DNA of 64,000 nucleotides from an uncultured Porphyromonadaceae bacterium (lineage in GTDB: Bacteria > Bacteroidota > Bacteroidia > Bacteroidales > Muribaculaceae): contig UQGP01000006.1 in assembly GCA_900540625.1 (NCBI GenBank), positions 5,734 to 69,733 of the forward strand, read 5' to 3'. The notes beneath the pieces are model-generated. The model saw only the letters and a list, made by a program, of their open reading frames with translations, was not told the DNA's origin and searched no databases. The position numbers and the translations under genes are program-made. Below are positions 47,443-55,615 of the stretch, one piece after another (the first letter of the stretch is position 1; each line of letters opens with the position of its first letter).

Positions 47443-48984
47443 ATGAAAAAATCATTATTTTCATTTGCAGCCATCGCATCTATGCTGATGCTTGGCGCAT
47501 GCTCATCCGAAGAGCCTGCAGTAGAACCTGCCGGCGCTAAGAGCACTGTGGCAGTCGAACTTCAACTTCCTGACGGACTTCAGTCCCGTTATGGCGAAGG
47601 TACAACAGCCACAGACTTGACCTACGCCGTGTACGAACATGGTAAGAAAGAAGCCCTTGCAGTATGCACCGGCGGTGCTGATGCAACTATCGGCAAGGCA
47701 ACTATGTCCGGTCTGAAGACCACAATCACCCTTCAACTGACCACCGGTAAGGAATATGACTTCGTATTCTTCGCCGCCGCTCCCAACAGCATCTACAGCT
47801 TTGACAAGGCTAATCAGACTGTTACAGCCAACTACACCGGTCTGAAGGCTAATGAAGAGTCGCTTGATGCATTCTTCAACACCACGACGTATAAAGTAGT
47901 GGGTAACGCTACTATCAGCGCCAAGCTGTATCGTCCGTTTGCACAGCTCAACATCCTGACAGACGACGTTACCGCATCTACAGCTGCCGGTTTCGCTCCC
48001 CAAGACACCAAGGTTGTGGTTAAAGACGTAGCCAATAAACTCAACCTCGTAACCGGTGCCGTCGAAGGCGAAGCCGAACTCACCTATGACTACAACGCCC
48101 TCGCAGCAGGTAAGATGACTATCAAGGGCAAGGATTATGACTACCTGGCCATGAACTACCTGCTGGTAAACGAGAAGAAGACTGTGGAAGTCGGCTTTGG
48201 TGTCAAGAGCACCAAGAATGAAGAACGTGCCATCACGTTCAACAACGTGCCCGTACAGCGCAACTTCCGCACCAATATCTATGGTAGCCTGCTGACCAAC
48301 GCCCTGAATGTCAATGTCGAGATCAAACCCGGATTCAATGAACCCGACTACGAAGTAAATGTTTTTGACGCCCAGACCCTTATGGCCGAACTCAACGCCG
48401 GCAACAGCGTGGTTCTCAACGCCGACCTCGTCCTTGACGAATCTGTCATACTCAACCTCGCAGGCAAGGATGTTACTATCGACCTCAACGGCCACAATAT
48501 CATAGGCTCCAAGAAATTCTATACCGTAGACGTTTGGTCGGTACTCAGCGTACGTGGCGGCAAACTCACCATCAACGGCGAAGGCAACATCTTCGCAGCT
48601 ACCGGAGCTATAGAAGAGGCTCCCAAATACATCGAAGACTTCGCTCTCGATATCCAAAACGGCGCCGAAGTTGTCATCAATGGAGGCAACTTCAAAGGCA
48701 ATGACACCGCAGTCTATATTTATAGCGGCTCGGTAGAAATCAACGGCGGTACTTTCGAGGTATACGACAACGGCCTGTCCTATGGCTCGAGATACAACAT
48801 CAACGCCCTTGACTCCGCATTTACCGGAGGCACAGCCAAGATTACAATCAAGGGCGGTACATTCTTTGAATTTGATCCCACCAAGGCTCCCGAAGCAGGT
48901 TCTCCCAGCCTGCTCCCCGCCGGATACAAGGCCGTAAAGACCTCTATCAACGGTAAGGATGCATGGGTGGTAAGTGCCGAATAA
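47443..48984 (+). CDS. Surface lipoprotein C: short member of the family
   Basis: 513 aa. Lipobox with CSSEE, then a fimbrillin-like half with LYRPFAQLNILTDDVTAST and VPVQRNFRTNIYGSLLTN, clearly homologous to A and B but the most diverged. It has only one beta-helix module (about 310-513: IDLNGHNIIGSKKFY, LTINGEGNIFAAT, VVINGGNFKGNDTAVYIY, ITIKGGTFFEF), closing with LLPAGYKAVK and a final V..AE. It ends the adhesin array; an intrinsic terminator follows. Confidence 0.8.
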   Translation: MKKSLFSFAAIASMLMLGACSSEEPAVEPAGAKSTVAVELQLPDGLQSRYGEGTTATDLTYAVYEHGKKEALAVCTGGADATIGKATMSGLKTTITLQLTTGKEYDFVFFAAAPNSIYSFDKANQTVTANYTGLKANEESLDAFFNTTTYKVVGNATISAKLYRPFAQLNILTDDVTASTAAGFAPQDTKVVVKDVANKLNLVTGAVEGEAELTYDYNALAAGKMTIKGKDYDYLAMNYLLVNEKKTVEVGFGVKSTKNEERAITFNNVPVQRNFRTNIYGSLLTNALNVNVEIKPGFNEPDYEVNVFDAQTLMAELNAGNSVVLNADLVLDESVILNLAGKDVTIDLNGHNIIGSKKFYTVDVWSVLSVRGGKLTINGEGNIFAATGAIEEAPKYIEDFALDIQNGAEVVINGGNFKGNDTAVYIYSGSVEINGGTFEVYDNGLSYGSRYNINALDSAFTGGTAKITIKGGTFFEFDPTKAPEAGSPSLLPAGYKAVKTSINGKDAWVVSAE

Positions 48985-49100
48985 TTTGGCTGATTATCTA
49001 AGCAAAACATAGGCGTATAAGCCTTAGACTTTATGACCCGGACCTTTTAGGTTAATTTCTGAATAATAGAACTCAATTACTATTTATCAATTACGGGTCT

Positions 49101-49132
49101 GGGCCCGCCGGAAACGGCGGGCCCTTTTTTTT
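49101..49132 (+). terminator. Intrinsic terminator of the adhesin locus
   Basis: GGGCCCGCCG-GAAA-CGGCGGGCCC, a perfect 10-bp stem with a stable GAAA tetraloop, followed by eight T. Confidence 0.95.
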
Positions 49133-49163
49133 GTCTTAGGTAATAGGAATATGGGAATTATGA

Positions 49164-49338
49164 GAATGTGGAATGTCGAATGTGGAATGTGGAATTGGCT
49201 GCGCAAACGCAAAGCCGGCAAAAACTAAGCAATGAGCAAAAAAGAAACAACGCAAGATATAAGAACAACCTTAGAAATAGGAACAATAGGAGAAATAGAC
49301 AGCTCCCGTAGTTCCCATAGTTCCCATAGTTCCCACAG
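49164..49338. repeat. Short tandem repeats (7-bp and 9-bp units)
   Basis: GAATGTG repeats four times (49164-49191, one unit GAATGTC), and a 9-bp unit TTCCCATAG repeats at 49312-49338 with a degenerate copy CTCCCGTAG at 49303-49311. No open frame. Such minisatellites are frequent between genes in this group. Confidence 0.7.
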
Positions 49339-49364
49339 CTTTACGAGGGCTATGGGCAGTGGGG

Positions 49365-49460
49365 GATGAAAACTAAGCCGGCAAGTCTTCACAGACAAGC
49401 CGGCTTGATACTACAAAAATCCTAAAAATCTAACCTTGTATGTATTTAACCTGAATAATT
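49365..49460 (-). ncRNA. Candidate small RNA downstream of the adhesin locus
   Basis: On the minus strand a TATCTTTG -7 element (49467-49474) has a CTTG -33 box (49495-49498) at 20-bp spacing. About 55 nt further lies a symmetric hairpin (AAGCCGGC 49375-49382 and GCCGGCTT 49399-49406, with an inner GTCT/AGAC stem), followed on that strand by AGTTTTC. No open frame lies between. This is a second orphan promoter-hairpin pair, of about 95 nt. Confidence 0.4.
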
Positions 49461-49634
49461 TATATGCAAAGATAGCTAATTGGATAATGTTTGTCAAGTA
49501 TGTTTTTTGCAGCGCGAAAAAATATAAGAATATATTTTTAGAAAATAGCGCGAATGCTCTGTTTGCCAGAGTAATGCGTAGACGGTGGAAGTGCATAAAT
49601 ATAAGTATTCATTTTGCGCACATGCCTATGTCCT

Positions 49635-51227
49635 CTACTCAATTGAGCCGATGTTGCGAATGTGTTGTTCGAATAAATCGCGATCGCGTGCCCGGGTCTT
49701 CATTTTGTTGCGATAGGTGTATATGGTGTTGAGCGAAAGGCCGAGGAATTTGCTGATTTGGCTGCTGTCGTCCAGGCCCAGACGCATGAAGGCGAGGATG
49801 CGCAATTCGGGTGTCAATCTCTCGCCCTCGGGTACGGCAACCTGCTTGTTTTCTTCAAAAAGTTTATTGACATCGTTGACGAAATCGGGATAAACCATCA
49901 GGAATGCCGAATCGAACACCTCATAGAAATTTTGCAACTGGTCGCGCATGATTTTTCCGCTTTCAATCATGTTGAGTAGGTCCACTACCTGGCCGGCTTT
50001 GATTTTCCGACCCGCTATGCGGTTGAAGTCTTCCAGTGCCGAGAGATATACTCCGCAGAGAGACAGTATTTTGCGTATATATTGGTCTTTGAGCGTCACC
50101 GAGTTCTGCAACCGTACTTTCATGCGTGCCAGACGTCGACGATTGCGTTCGAAAAACAACATCAGCACACCGCTGACAATCAATAAGATGCTGAGGGCTA
50201 TCACGACTATTGTCATATTGCGTGCACTCGTGCGTTCCATGTCTTGGTTGGTGGCAAACACCAGCGGTAGCGCTTCCGCAATTTCGATGGAACGCAGGCG
50301 ACTGCCCGATTGGACGGCTATAGCCAATGACAGTGTCAGATACTCGTAGCTGCGGGCGATGTCTTTACGGTCATACAGCAGCTTGCCCAGGCGGTGTAGC
50401 GATGTGGTTTCTCTATTGCCGGTGGAGATATCGCTCATGGCGGATACAGCCAGGTAATATATGCCTTCGTCGATGTGGTACGAATCCTTGAGGTATGTTT
50501 GCCCGATGATGGCCGCTGTACGTGCGTATAGGTGTGATTCAAAGGGTATGGACTGCAATAGAGTTTCCATATCCTTAATAGTGTTTGTCGAAGAACTGCG
50601 CGAGAATTTGCGGTTCAGCAACTGAAAGCGGTACTCAGGGGCTTTTTTGTCCATATATTTGAGTAACGAATCGACGCTTTGTTCCGATTTGTCTGCGTAC
50701 AACTGCTTCTTCTCGGGCCGTCTGTAAAAGTCCGCTGCATACTTATATATAAGGTCGCCGGCGTTGAAATACAGTTCCTTATTGGCCGGATATACGTTCG
50801 CTACGGACAGCCCCTCGTATTGGTCTATGGCGTCCTTGACAAGTCCGTAAATGGGCATTACCGTGTATTCCAGAATGTTGAATCGTTGGACGTATGCCGA
50901 GTCTCCCATCTCACGTGCCAATTTTCGACCGCCATCGATGCATCGCAATGCCGAATCGACATTGACATGACGGTATTCGCATACCAATTTTTCGTATGTC
51001 TCCACTTGCCGTTTGGGCGATGCCGTTGCCAAGGACTTTTCCATTTGCTTGAGTGCTTGGTCGTTGCGTGTGGCGTACTGCTCCCAGTCCTCCACATATT
51101 TGTCCAGCCTGCTCAGAATGTTCGGGATGTCCGGCTTTGCGCATAATGCAATGACACAGTGAACCATTGCGACTAATAGGATACCTGTACGCTTTATTAT
51201 CGGATGCCTTGACGTTTTCATTTTCAT
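49635..51227 (-). CDS. DUF6377-type membrane-bound TPR regulator with C-terminal HTH
   Basis: 530 aa. Signal-like N-terminus (residues 10-30), a periplasmic helical part with TPR-like repeats (about 35-335), one membrane helix (MTIVVIALSILLIVSGVLMLFF, about 345-366), a cytoplasmic coiled-coil, and a C-terminal HTH of the LuxR-like type: LTPELRILAFMRLGLDDSSQISKFLGLSLNTIYTYRNKMKTRA. Such proteins sense outside signals and bind DNA directly from the membrane. It lies 3' to the adhesin array in opposite orientation, with its own promoter at 51314, so it may control that locus or others. Confidence 0.8.
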   Translation of the reverse strand: MKMKTSRHPIIKRTGILLVAMVHCVIALCAKPDIPNILSRLDKYVEDWEQYATRNDQALKQMEKSLATASPKRQVETYEKLVCEYRHVNVDSALRCIDGGRKLAREMGDSAYVQRFNILEYTVMPIYGLVKDAIDQYEGLSVANVYPANKELYFNAGDLIYKYAADFYRRPEKKQLYADKSEQSVDSLLKYMDKKAPEYRFQLLNRKFSRSSSTNTIKDMETLLQSIPFESHLYARTAAIIGQTYLKDSYHIDEGIYYLAVSAMSDISTGNRETTSLHRLGKLLYDRKDIARSYEYLTLSLAIAVQSGSRLRSIEIAEALPLVFATNQDMERTSARNMTIVVIALSILLIVSGVLMLFFERNRRRLARMKVRLQNSVTLKDQYIRKILSLCGVYLSALEDFNRIAGRKIKAGQVVDLLNMIESGKIMRDQLQNFYEVFDSAFLMVYPDFVNDVNKLFEENKQVAVPEGERLTPELRILAFMRLGLDDSSQISKFLGLSLNTIYTYRNKMKTRARDRDLFEQHIRNIGSIE

Positions 51228-51313
51228 ATTTGCGGTGCCCCTGTGGGGTATTTTTGAAAGTGTTTATGTGCGCCCGAGCCGTCAGACTGCGGCTATCGAT
51301 GCTTTTGACGCTG

Positions 51314-51321
51314 CAAATATA
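51314..51321 (-). promoter_or_regulatory. -7 element for the DUF6377 regulator gene
   Basis: The minus strand reads TATATTTG about 87 bp before the ATG at 51227. The -33 box is not evident. Confidence 0.5.
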
Positions 51322-51451
51322 CGAAAAAACTATTATTTTGGCCCTATATATCACTTATATTCGCTATAAATTTTGATGACGCTATTTGTTTGATTATCAA
51401 TACTGATATTTTTGATTAGTCTAAAATTGTACTTCGAATTACTTATATTTT

Positions 51452-51600
51452 CTTGTGGAGGCTTGACAGAGGGCGTAATTTTGCATCGTAATTCTTGCGA
51501 AAGAGTTCGCAACACAACAATGGCTAAAAGGCCAGCCTTAACAGGCACTAAAGTCTCATAGAGATTTATCTACTTATCATACGTTGCTTTCCAATGCATA
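51452..51600 (+). ncRNA. Candidate plus-strand small RNA or leader
   Basis: CTTG (51452-51455) and TAATTTTG (51476-51483) are 20 bp apart, the right spacing for a promoter. The presumed transcript begins with a TTGCGAA-AGAG-TTCGCAA perfect stem-loop (51495-51512) and has a 13-codon frame starting ATGGCTAAAAGG (51520). No gene on this strand follows for 2.5 kb. The 3' end is unclear; 51600 is arbitrary. The rest of the 675-bp gap holds nothing recognised. Confidence 0.35.
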
Positions 51601-51828
51601 GCAAAGGTGGCAATTTCGATTTAAGGAAAAAAGATTAGTTTTTAGGTTTTTAGGGTTAATATTATATTTAAGGTTAAGTAAGGATTATTGAAGACGGCAA
51701 ACACAGCTGTCAGAGATGCAAAAGTCGTCGACCGAGATGGTTGATGATTTTTTGTTTTTATAGGTTTTTTGTAATGAGAATAATGGGAATATGGATAAGT
51801 GGGGGCAGGCGGCTTTTAATACACTAAA

Positions 51829-51871
51829 ACAAAGCGACATCGCCCTTTGTGATAGGTCGATGCCGCTTTGT
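51829..51871 (-). terminator. Terminator after the DUF3108 gene
   Basis: On the minus strand ACAAAGCGGCATCG pairs with CGATGTCGCTTTGT (13 of 14) and is followed by TTTTAG. It lies 31 bp past the stop of the DUF3108 gene. Confidence 0.75.
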
Positions 51872-51902
51872 AAGTCTTAGATGTCTGCAGCCTATGTCGG
51901 GC

Positions 51903-52667
51903 TTATCCTCCGGTATAGAAGCACTGGACTTTACCGACGGGCAGTTTGCCTTCGAGTTTAATAGGTATGCGTCTGGCATCGGTCGTAATCCAGGCGTCCA
52001 TATTTTCGCTGGTTCTTGTTCGGCCATCGCTGGTGAATATGAAAGTGATGTGATGACATTGGTACTTCTTTTTGTCGTACTTGATGGTCTCAACGCCGGC
52101 ATACTTGATTGTGAGCAATTCTTTGCGCTTGCCGCTGAAGATGTTGATGGTAAGGACGTGCCCTTTCTTCCATGTGTCATAGGGAAGTTGGCGCATATAA
52201 TAAAAGGAGGTGAGCATGTCCACGGTTGTGCCCATGGCTCCTAATTCGCGTTTTTCATCCACAACCATATTGCCTTTTTTGTCGCGCTTTTGTCGTGTAC
52301 ATTTGCCTTTGACCTGTGCGCCTACATAGCTAAAGTTGACAGTGTCGTGCTTGTGGTCGGAGCCTTCGTGCGCTATTCGTTCGTAGTATATCGGGCGGAA
52401 CTTGGCGCAGTCGATGATGCCGTTGAGGGTGTCGCGTACTTTGTAAAAATGATCTGCCCAGCTTTCGGAAGCGGCCGTAAGTTGGGTGTAGTATTGCGAA
52501 CCGTTGTTGCGTATGGTCAGGGTTGCGTGGCCGGCTTGTTTATTGACCATTCCCCATTTGAACATCACTTTGTAATTGATGCTCTCGTTTTTGAATTCAA
52601 CATTAGCCCCTATGGCAGGTGCTATGGCCAGCGCCAGGCCTGCGATGGTGGCGGTGATTCGTTTCAT
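51903..52667 (-). CDS. DUF3108 exported protein
   Basis: 254 aa with a signal peptide (MKRITATIAGLALAIAPAIG). The rest is beta-rich with INYKVMFKWGMVNKQAGHATLTI, RKELLTIKYAGVETIKYDKKKY and the closing DAWITTDARRIPIKLEGKLPVGKVQCFY, the DUF3108 pattern. The protein is probably in the periplasm or outer membrane; function unknown. It is upstream-adjacent to a YhcH-type gene on the same strand. Confidence 0.8.
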   Translation of the reverse strand: MKRITATIAGLALAIAPAIGANVEFKNESINYKVMFKWGMVNKQAGHATLTIRNNGSQYYTQLTAASESWADHFYKVRDTLNGIIDCAKFRPIYYERIAHEGSDHKHDTVNFSYVGAQVKGKCTRQKRDKKGNMVVDEKRELGAMGTTVDMLTSFYYMRQLPYDTWKKGHVLTINIFSGKRKELLTIKYAGVETIKYDKKKYQCHHITFIFTSDGRTRTSENMDAWITTDARRIPIKLEGKLPVGKVQCFYTGG

Positions 52668-52761
52668 CTGTTCAGTTTTTTTGTTTATTCCTTTTGGAAT
52701 AGGGTGGGAGAGTGTTGTTCCGTCCCTATTTTGTACTTAGACTTGTTGAGTGCCCCAAGGT

Positions 52762-53220
52762 TTAGTTTGCAGTTGCCATGGCAATTTTTACGCAAATCTT
52801 GCGGTGCGTTTTGCCGGGAATGCCGATGTTGGGGGCATGCGCATCTTCGGGGAAGAATACTGCACATTGGCCGGGTTGCACGTCAAGAAAGGTATGTGCC
52901 TTGTCTTCGTAGAAGGCGATATCTTGCTCGGCATTGTATCCCGGAGCCACAATATGTGTAAGTGTATCCGTGGGTGCCCAGCCTATGGTTTCGGGACCAT
53001 CCAATGGTATATGTATGTCGATATAGCGGCGGTGCGCTTCGAGAGGGGCATCCTCGCGAGCGCGTAGGGCGAGAGGCTCTACGTTGGCGTAATCGTACGC
53101 GCCTATGTCGTGACGTCCTTGGGCGATGTCGTTGGCGATAGCGCCAAGCCAGGCCGCTACTTCAGGGCGCATCCATGAGTGCTGTGTCGCAATCAGTCGG
53201 GTAAGAGTACAAAGTATCAT
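52762..53220 (-). CDS. YhcH/YjgK/YiaL-family protein
   Basis: 152 aa. DUF386 cupin-like fold: HRRYIDIHIPLDGPETIGWAP, AFYEDKAHTFLDVQPGQCAVFFPEDAHAPNIGIPGKTHRKICVKI. The His/Glu/His positions of the metal site (HRR, ED, EDAHAP, K) are present. Members include the EbgC-type and sialic-acid-locus proteins that act on sugar anomers or epimers; no sugar operon is next to it here. It is 39 bp after tdk on the same strand. Confidence 0.85.
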   Translation of the reverse strand: MILCTLTRLIATQHSWMRPEVAAWLGAIANDIAQGRHDIGAYDYANVEPLALRAREDAPLEAHRRYIDIHIPLDGPETIGWAPTDTLTHIVAPGYNAEQDIAFYEDKAHTFLDVQPGQCAVFFPEDAHAPNIGIPGKTHRKICVKIAMATAN

Positions 53221-53259
53221 TTTTGCCGGTTGTCTGTGGGTGTTGTGTCTCGGTACGGA

Positions 53260-53904
53260 TTACTCATCCTCCTCGTCATTCCAGATTAGCGGCAGGACAT
53301 CGCGGCTGCTTTGCTCGATGCGTTTATTGCGCCAGCACTTGCGGCATACGGCCACGTATCGGTCGTCGCCGCCGATTTCGACCTGAGCGCCCTCGCTGAC
53401 AAAATTGCCTTCGGCGTCAATACGGGCGTTGATAATTGTTTTGCGTCCGCAATTGCATGTCGATTTGATTTCGTCGATGGTATCGGCAATCTCGAAAAGG
53501 CGTCGCGACCCCTCGAAAAGGTGGCTTTGGAAATCCGTGCGCAGTCCGTAGCAAATTACATTGCATCCGAAGTCATCCACAATGCGCGACAGCTGATCCA
53601 CTTGCTGTTCGCTCAGGAATTGGGCTTCGTCGACCAAAAACCAGTCCACCAGTTTGCCCTCTTTCTTGAAATAATTCTTGGCAAAGCGGTACAGATCGGT
53701 GTCCGGGTATATCCATTCGCAAGCACGCTCGATGCCTATGCGTGAGTGTATTACGCGGTCGCCCTCGCGCGTGTCGATGGCCGGCTTCATACACAGGTAG
53801 CTCATGTGGCGTTCCTCGAAGTTGTACGCTGTGGTCAAGAGCAGCGCCGTCTTGGCGGAGCCCATAGTGCCGTAGCGAAAGTATAGTTTGCCTTTGCGAT
53901 ACAT
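53260..53904 (-). CDS. tdk: Thymidine kinase
   Basis: 214 aa, type II thymidine kinase. The P-loop is GTMGSAKT (residues 12-19), where Ala replaces the usual Gly before Lys; such variants occur in the small TK group. DWFLVDEAQFLS is Walker B, and the structural zinc is bound by STCNCG and VCRKCWRN. It phosphorylates thymidine for salvage. A Bacteroidetes-type promoter element lies at 53954-53961. Confidence 0.9.
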   Translation of the reverse strand: MYRKGKLYFRYGTMGSAKTALLLTTAYNFEERHMSYLCMKPAIDTREGDRVIHSRIGIERACEWIYPDTDLYRFAKNYFKKEGKLVDWFLVDEAQFLSEQQVDQLSRIVDDFGCNVICYGLRTDFQSHLFEGSRRLFEIADTIDEIKSTCNCGRKTIINARIDAEGNFVSEGAQVEIGGDDRYVAVCRKCWRNKRIEQSSRDVLPLIWNDEEDE

Positions 53905-53953
53905 TGCTGTTTTGGTGGTTTCGGATAGGTGGTAAAAATGTCGTTTCGAAGGC

Positions 53954-53961
53954 CAAAGTTA
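53954..53961 (-). promoter_or_regulatory. -7 element for tdk
   Basis: The minus strand reads TAACTTTG about 50 bp before the tdk ATG. Confidence 0.5.
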
Positions 53962-54089
53962 GTAATAAAAATCCGTAATTGTACACCCGTTTTTTGTCGT
54001 CGGCGCAAAGCGCGTGAATTACAGAACATTCCGCAAGAAAATTTTTTGAGGTCGCGTAGCCGGTATCGTTTTTTGGTACATCCCAAGCC

Positions 54090-54097
54090 TAATTTTG
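54090..54097 (+). promoter_or_regulatory. -7 element for the DraG-like gene
   Basis: TAATTTTG about 49 bp before the ATG at 54146, with a T-rich stretch but no well-spaced -33 box. Confidence 0.5.
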
Positions 54098-54145
54098 TAG
54101 CGACAAACATTTATTATGTACATAAAATCAAATAATTAGACAAAT

Positions 54146-54931
54146 ATGAAAGGAGCAATAATCGGCGGCATCATCGGGTCGCGTTACGTGCTTGACAATA
54201 CCTCGGACCATGATTTTGAGCTCTTTGGCCCGGGGTGCGATTACACTGACAATACTATTTGCACCGTGGCTGTGGCTGATGCCGTTTTGCGCGACTTGGG
54301 CTACGCCGAAGCCTTGCGCGCGTGGTGTCGCCGCTACCCCCACCCGAGGGGCGAATACGACAGTTGTTTTTTTGATTGGGTGAATCGCCCCGACCCGTAC
54401 CCATACAATAGTTTCGGCAACGACTCGGCCATGCGTGTCAGCCCTATAGCATGGTTCTATGACAATGAGGACGAAGTACGTCTGCAGGCCGAGGCTTCGG
54501 CTGCCGTGACGCACAACCACCCCGAGGGCATTAAAGGCGCTGTTGCGATTGCCGTGGCGATCCTGCGTATACGGCAGGCGCCGGTCAAAGATCCATATAT
54601 CTTTGAGGACGTTGCTGATGAATTCTATTACGATGAGTACACTTGTTCCGAAGCCTTTGACAGGTTGCCGGAGCGTGGCTACTTTGACACGACGTGCCAA
54701 GGATGCGTCCCCTTGTCTTTGTATATCGCTGCCACAGCCACGAGCTTTGAAGACGCCATTCGACAGGCGGTGTCTTACGGCGGCGACTCGGGCACGGTAG
54801 GCGCCATCGTTGGTTCACTGGCCGAAGCCCGATTTTCCATTCCGCCGGATATGTCTGCAGCTGCCATGACGTACCTGCCGGCCGAGATGCGCCATGTTAT
54901 TGCCGCCTTTGATGTTCGCCTGGGCAGATGA
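54146..54931 (+). CDS. ADP-ribosylglycohydrolase-like protein with altered metal site
   Basis: 261 aa. The full-length DraG/ARH fold is recognisable: MKGAIIGGIIGSRY, FELFGPGCDYTDNTICTVAVADAVL, YNSFGNDSAMRVSP, HNHPEGIKGA, DTTCQGCVPLSLYIA and FEDAIRQAVSYGGDSGTVGAIVGSLAEA. Three places normally holding metal-ligand or neighbouring Asp are changed: GDI to GGI (Gly8), TDDT to TDNT (Asn36), GGDSDT to GGDSGT (Gly216). The remaining Asp35 and Asp214 are present. The gene is intact, so the change may mean altered catalysis or a binding role. Single-gene unit. Confidence 0.8.
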   Translation: MKGAIIGGIIGSRYVLDNTSDHDFELFGPGCDYTDNTICTVAVADAVLRDLGYAEALRAWCRRYPHPRGEYDSCFFDWVNRPDPYPYNSFGNDSAMRVSPIAWFYDNEDEVRLQAEASAAVTHNHPEGIKGAVAIAVAILRIRQAPVKDPYIFEDVADEFYYDEYTCSEAFDRLPERGYFDTTCQGCVPLSLYIAATATSFEDAIRQAVSYGGDSGTVGAIVGSLAEARFSIPPDMSAAAMTYLPAEMRHVIAAFDVRLGR

Positions 54932-55088
54932 GAACGGAATGATGATAATTGTTATGAATAGTCATACGTAAAGAGTATCCTCAGTATTATTTTTCTCGTG
55001 TGTGGAAGAATTGTCCATAGATCGGATTTGTCGCTGACGGCAAAAACTATTGCTTAAACAGAAAAATACTTTTTTGTCTGGTTTGGGG

Positions 55089-55120
55089 TTTAGTAATTCC
55101 GGAAATGTGTGTTATATTTG
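55089..55120 (+). promoter_or_regulatory. Promoter of the ECF sigma operon
   Basis: TTTA (55089-55092) and TATATTTG (55113-55120) are 20 bp apart, matching -33 and -7 spacing. The -7 ends only 3 bases before the ATG at 55124, so the message would be leaderless or nearly so if this start is used. Confidence 0.5.
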
Positions 55121-55123
55121 TGT

Positions 55124-55615
55124 ATGACACATAGGCCCGACATAGAAAAGCTGTTCAAAAAGTATTATGCGCAGATGCATCGGCAGGCTGCGATGCTTCT
55201 GCATGACGATGATCTTGCGCGCGACATTGTCCATGATGTTTTTTGCACCTTACTTGACGGGAATATAGCTGTATCGATCTTGACTCCGAGCTATTTGCTC
55301 CGAGCCGTTCGCAATCGTTGTCTTAACCATATACGCGACTTGGATATTCATGAACGCGTACTGGGCTTGTATTTCGCCGAAGTGGACGATTACGATGGTG
55401 AAGATTGGCCGGACGAGGACACTGTGTTGGAGATATATTCGATTATTCGCGACAACATGCCCGAGCGGTGCCAACGCGTAGTCGAACTGCGCTTTGTCGA
55501 TGGATTGAAATTCGAGGCGGTGGCTCGCGAGATGGGCATCAGCCAGACAGCCGTGTTCAAACACTTGCGTCATGCACTCAGTATTATACGAAACAAATTG
55601 AGTGAAAATGGATAA
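55124..55615 (+). CDS. ECF-type RNA polymerase sigma factor
   Basis: 163 aa from ATG 55124 (MTHRPDIEKLF); a GTG at 55109 is in frame but overlaps the promoter. Region 2: DIEKLFKKYYAQMHRQAAMLLHDDDLARDIVHDVFCTLL with the -10-binding helix; region 4: LPERCQRVVELRFVDGLKFEAVAREMGISQTAVFKHLRHALSIIR-type HTH. The stop overlaps the anti-sigma start by 8 bp (ATGGATAA). Confidence 0.9.
   Translation: MTHRPDIEKLFKKYYAQMHRQAAMLLHDDDLARDIVHDVFCTLLDGNIAVSILTPSYLLRAVRNRCLNHIRDLDIHERVLGLYFAEVDDYDGEDWPDEDTVLEIYSIIRDNMPERCQRVVELRFVDGLKFEAVAREMGISQTAVFKHLRHALSIIRNKLSENG

Noticed and set aside
49303..49338. Short regular repeats as a possible CRISPR
   Set aside because: Units are 9 bp, directly adjacent and without spacers.
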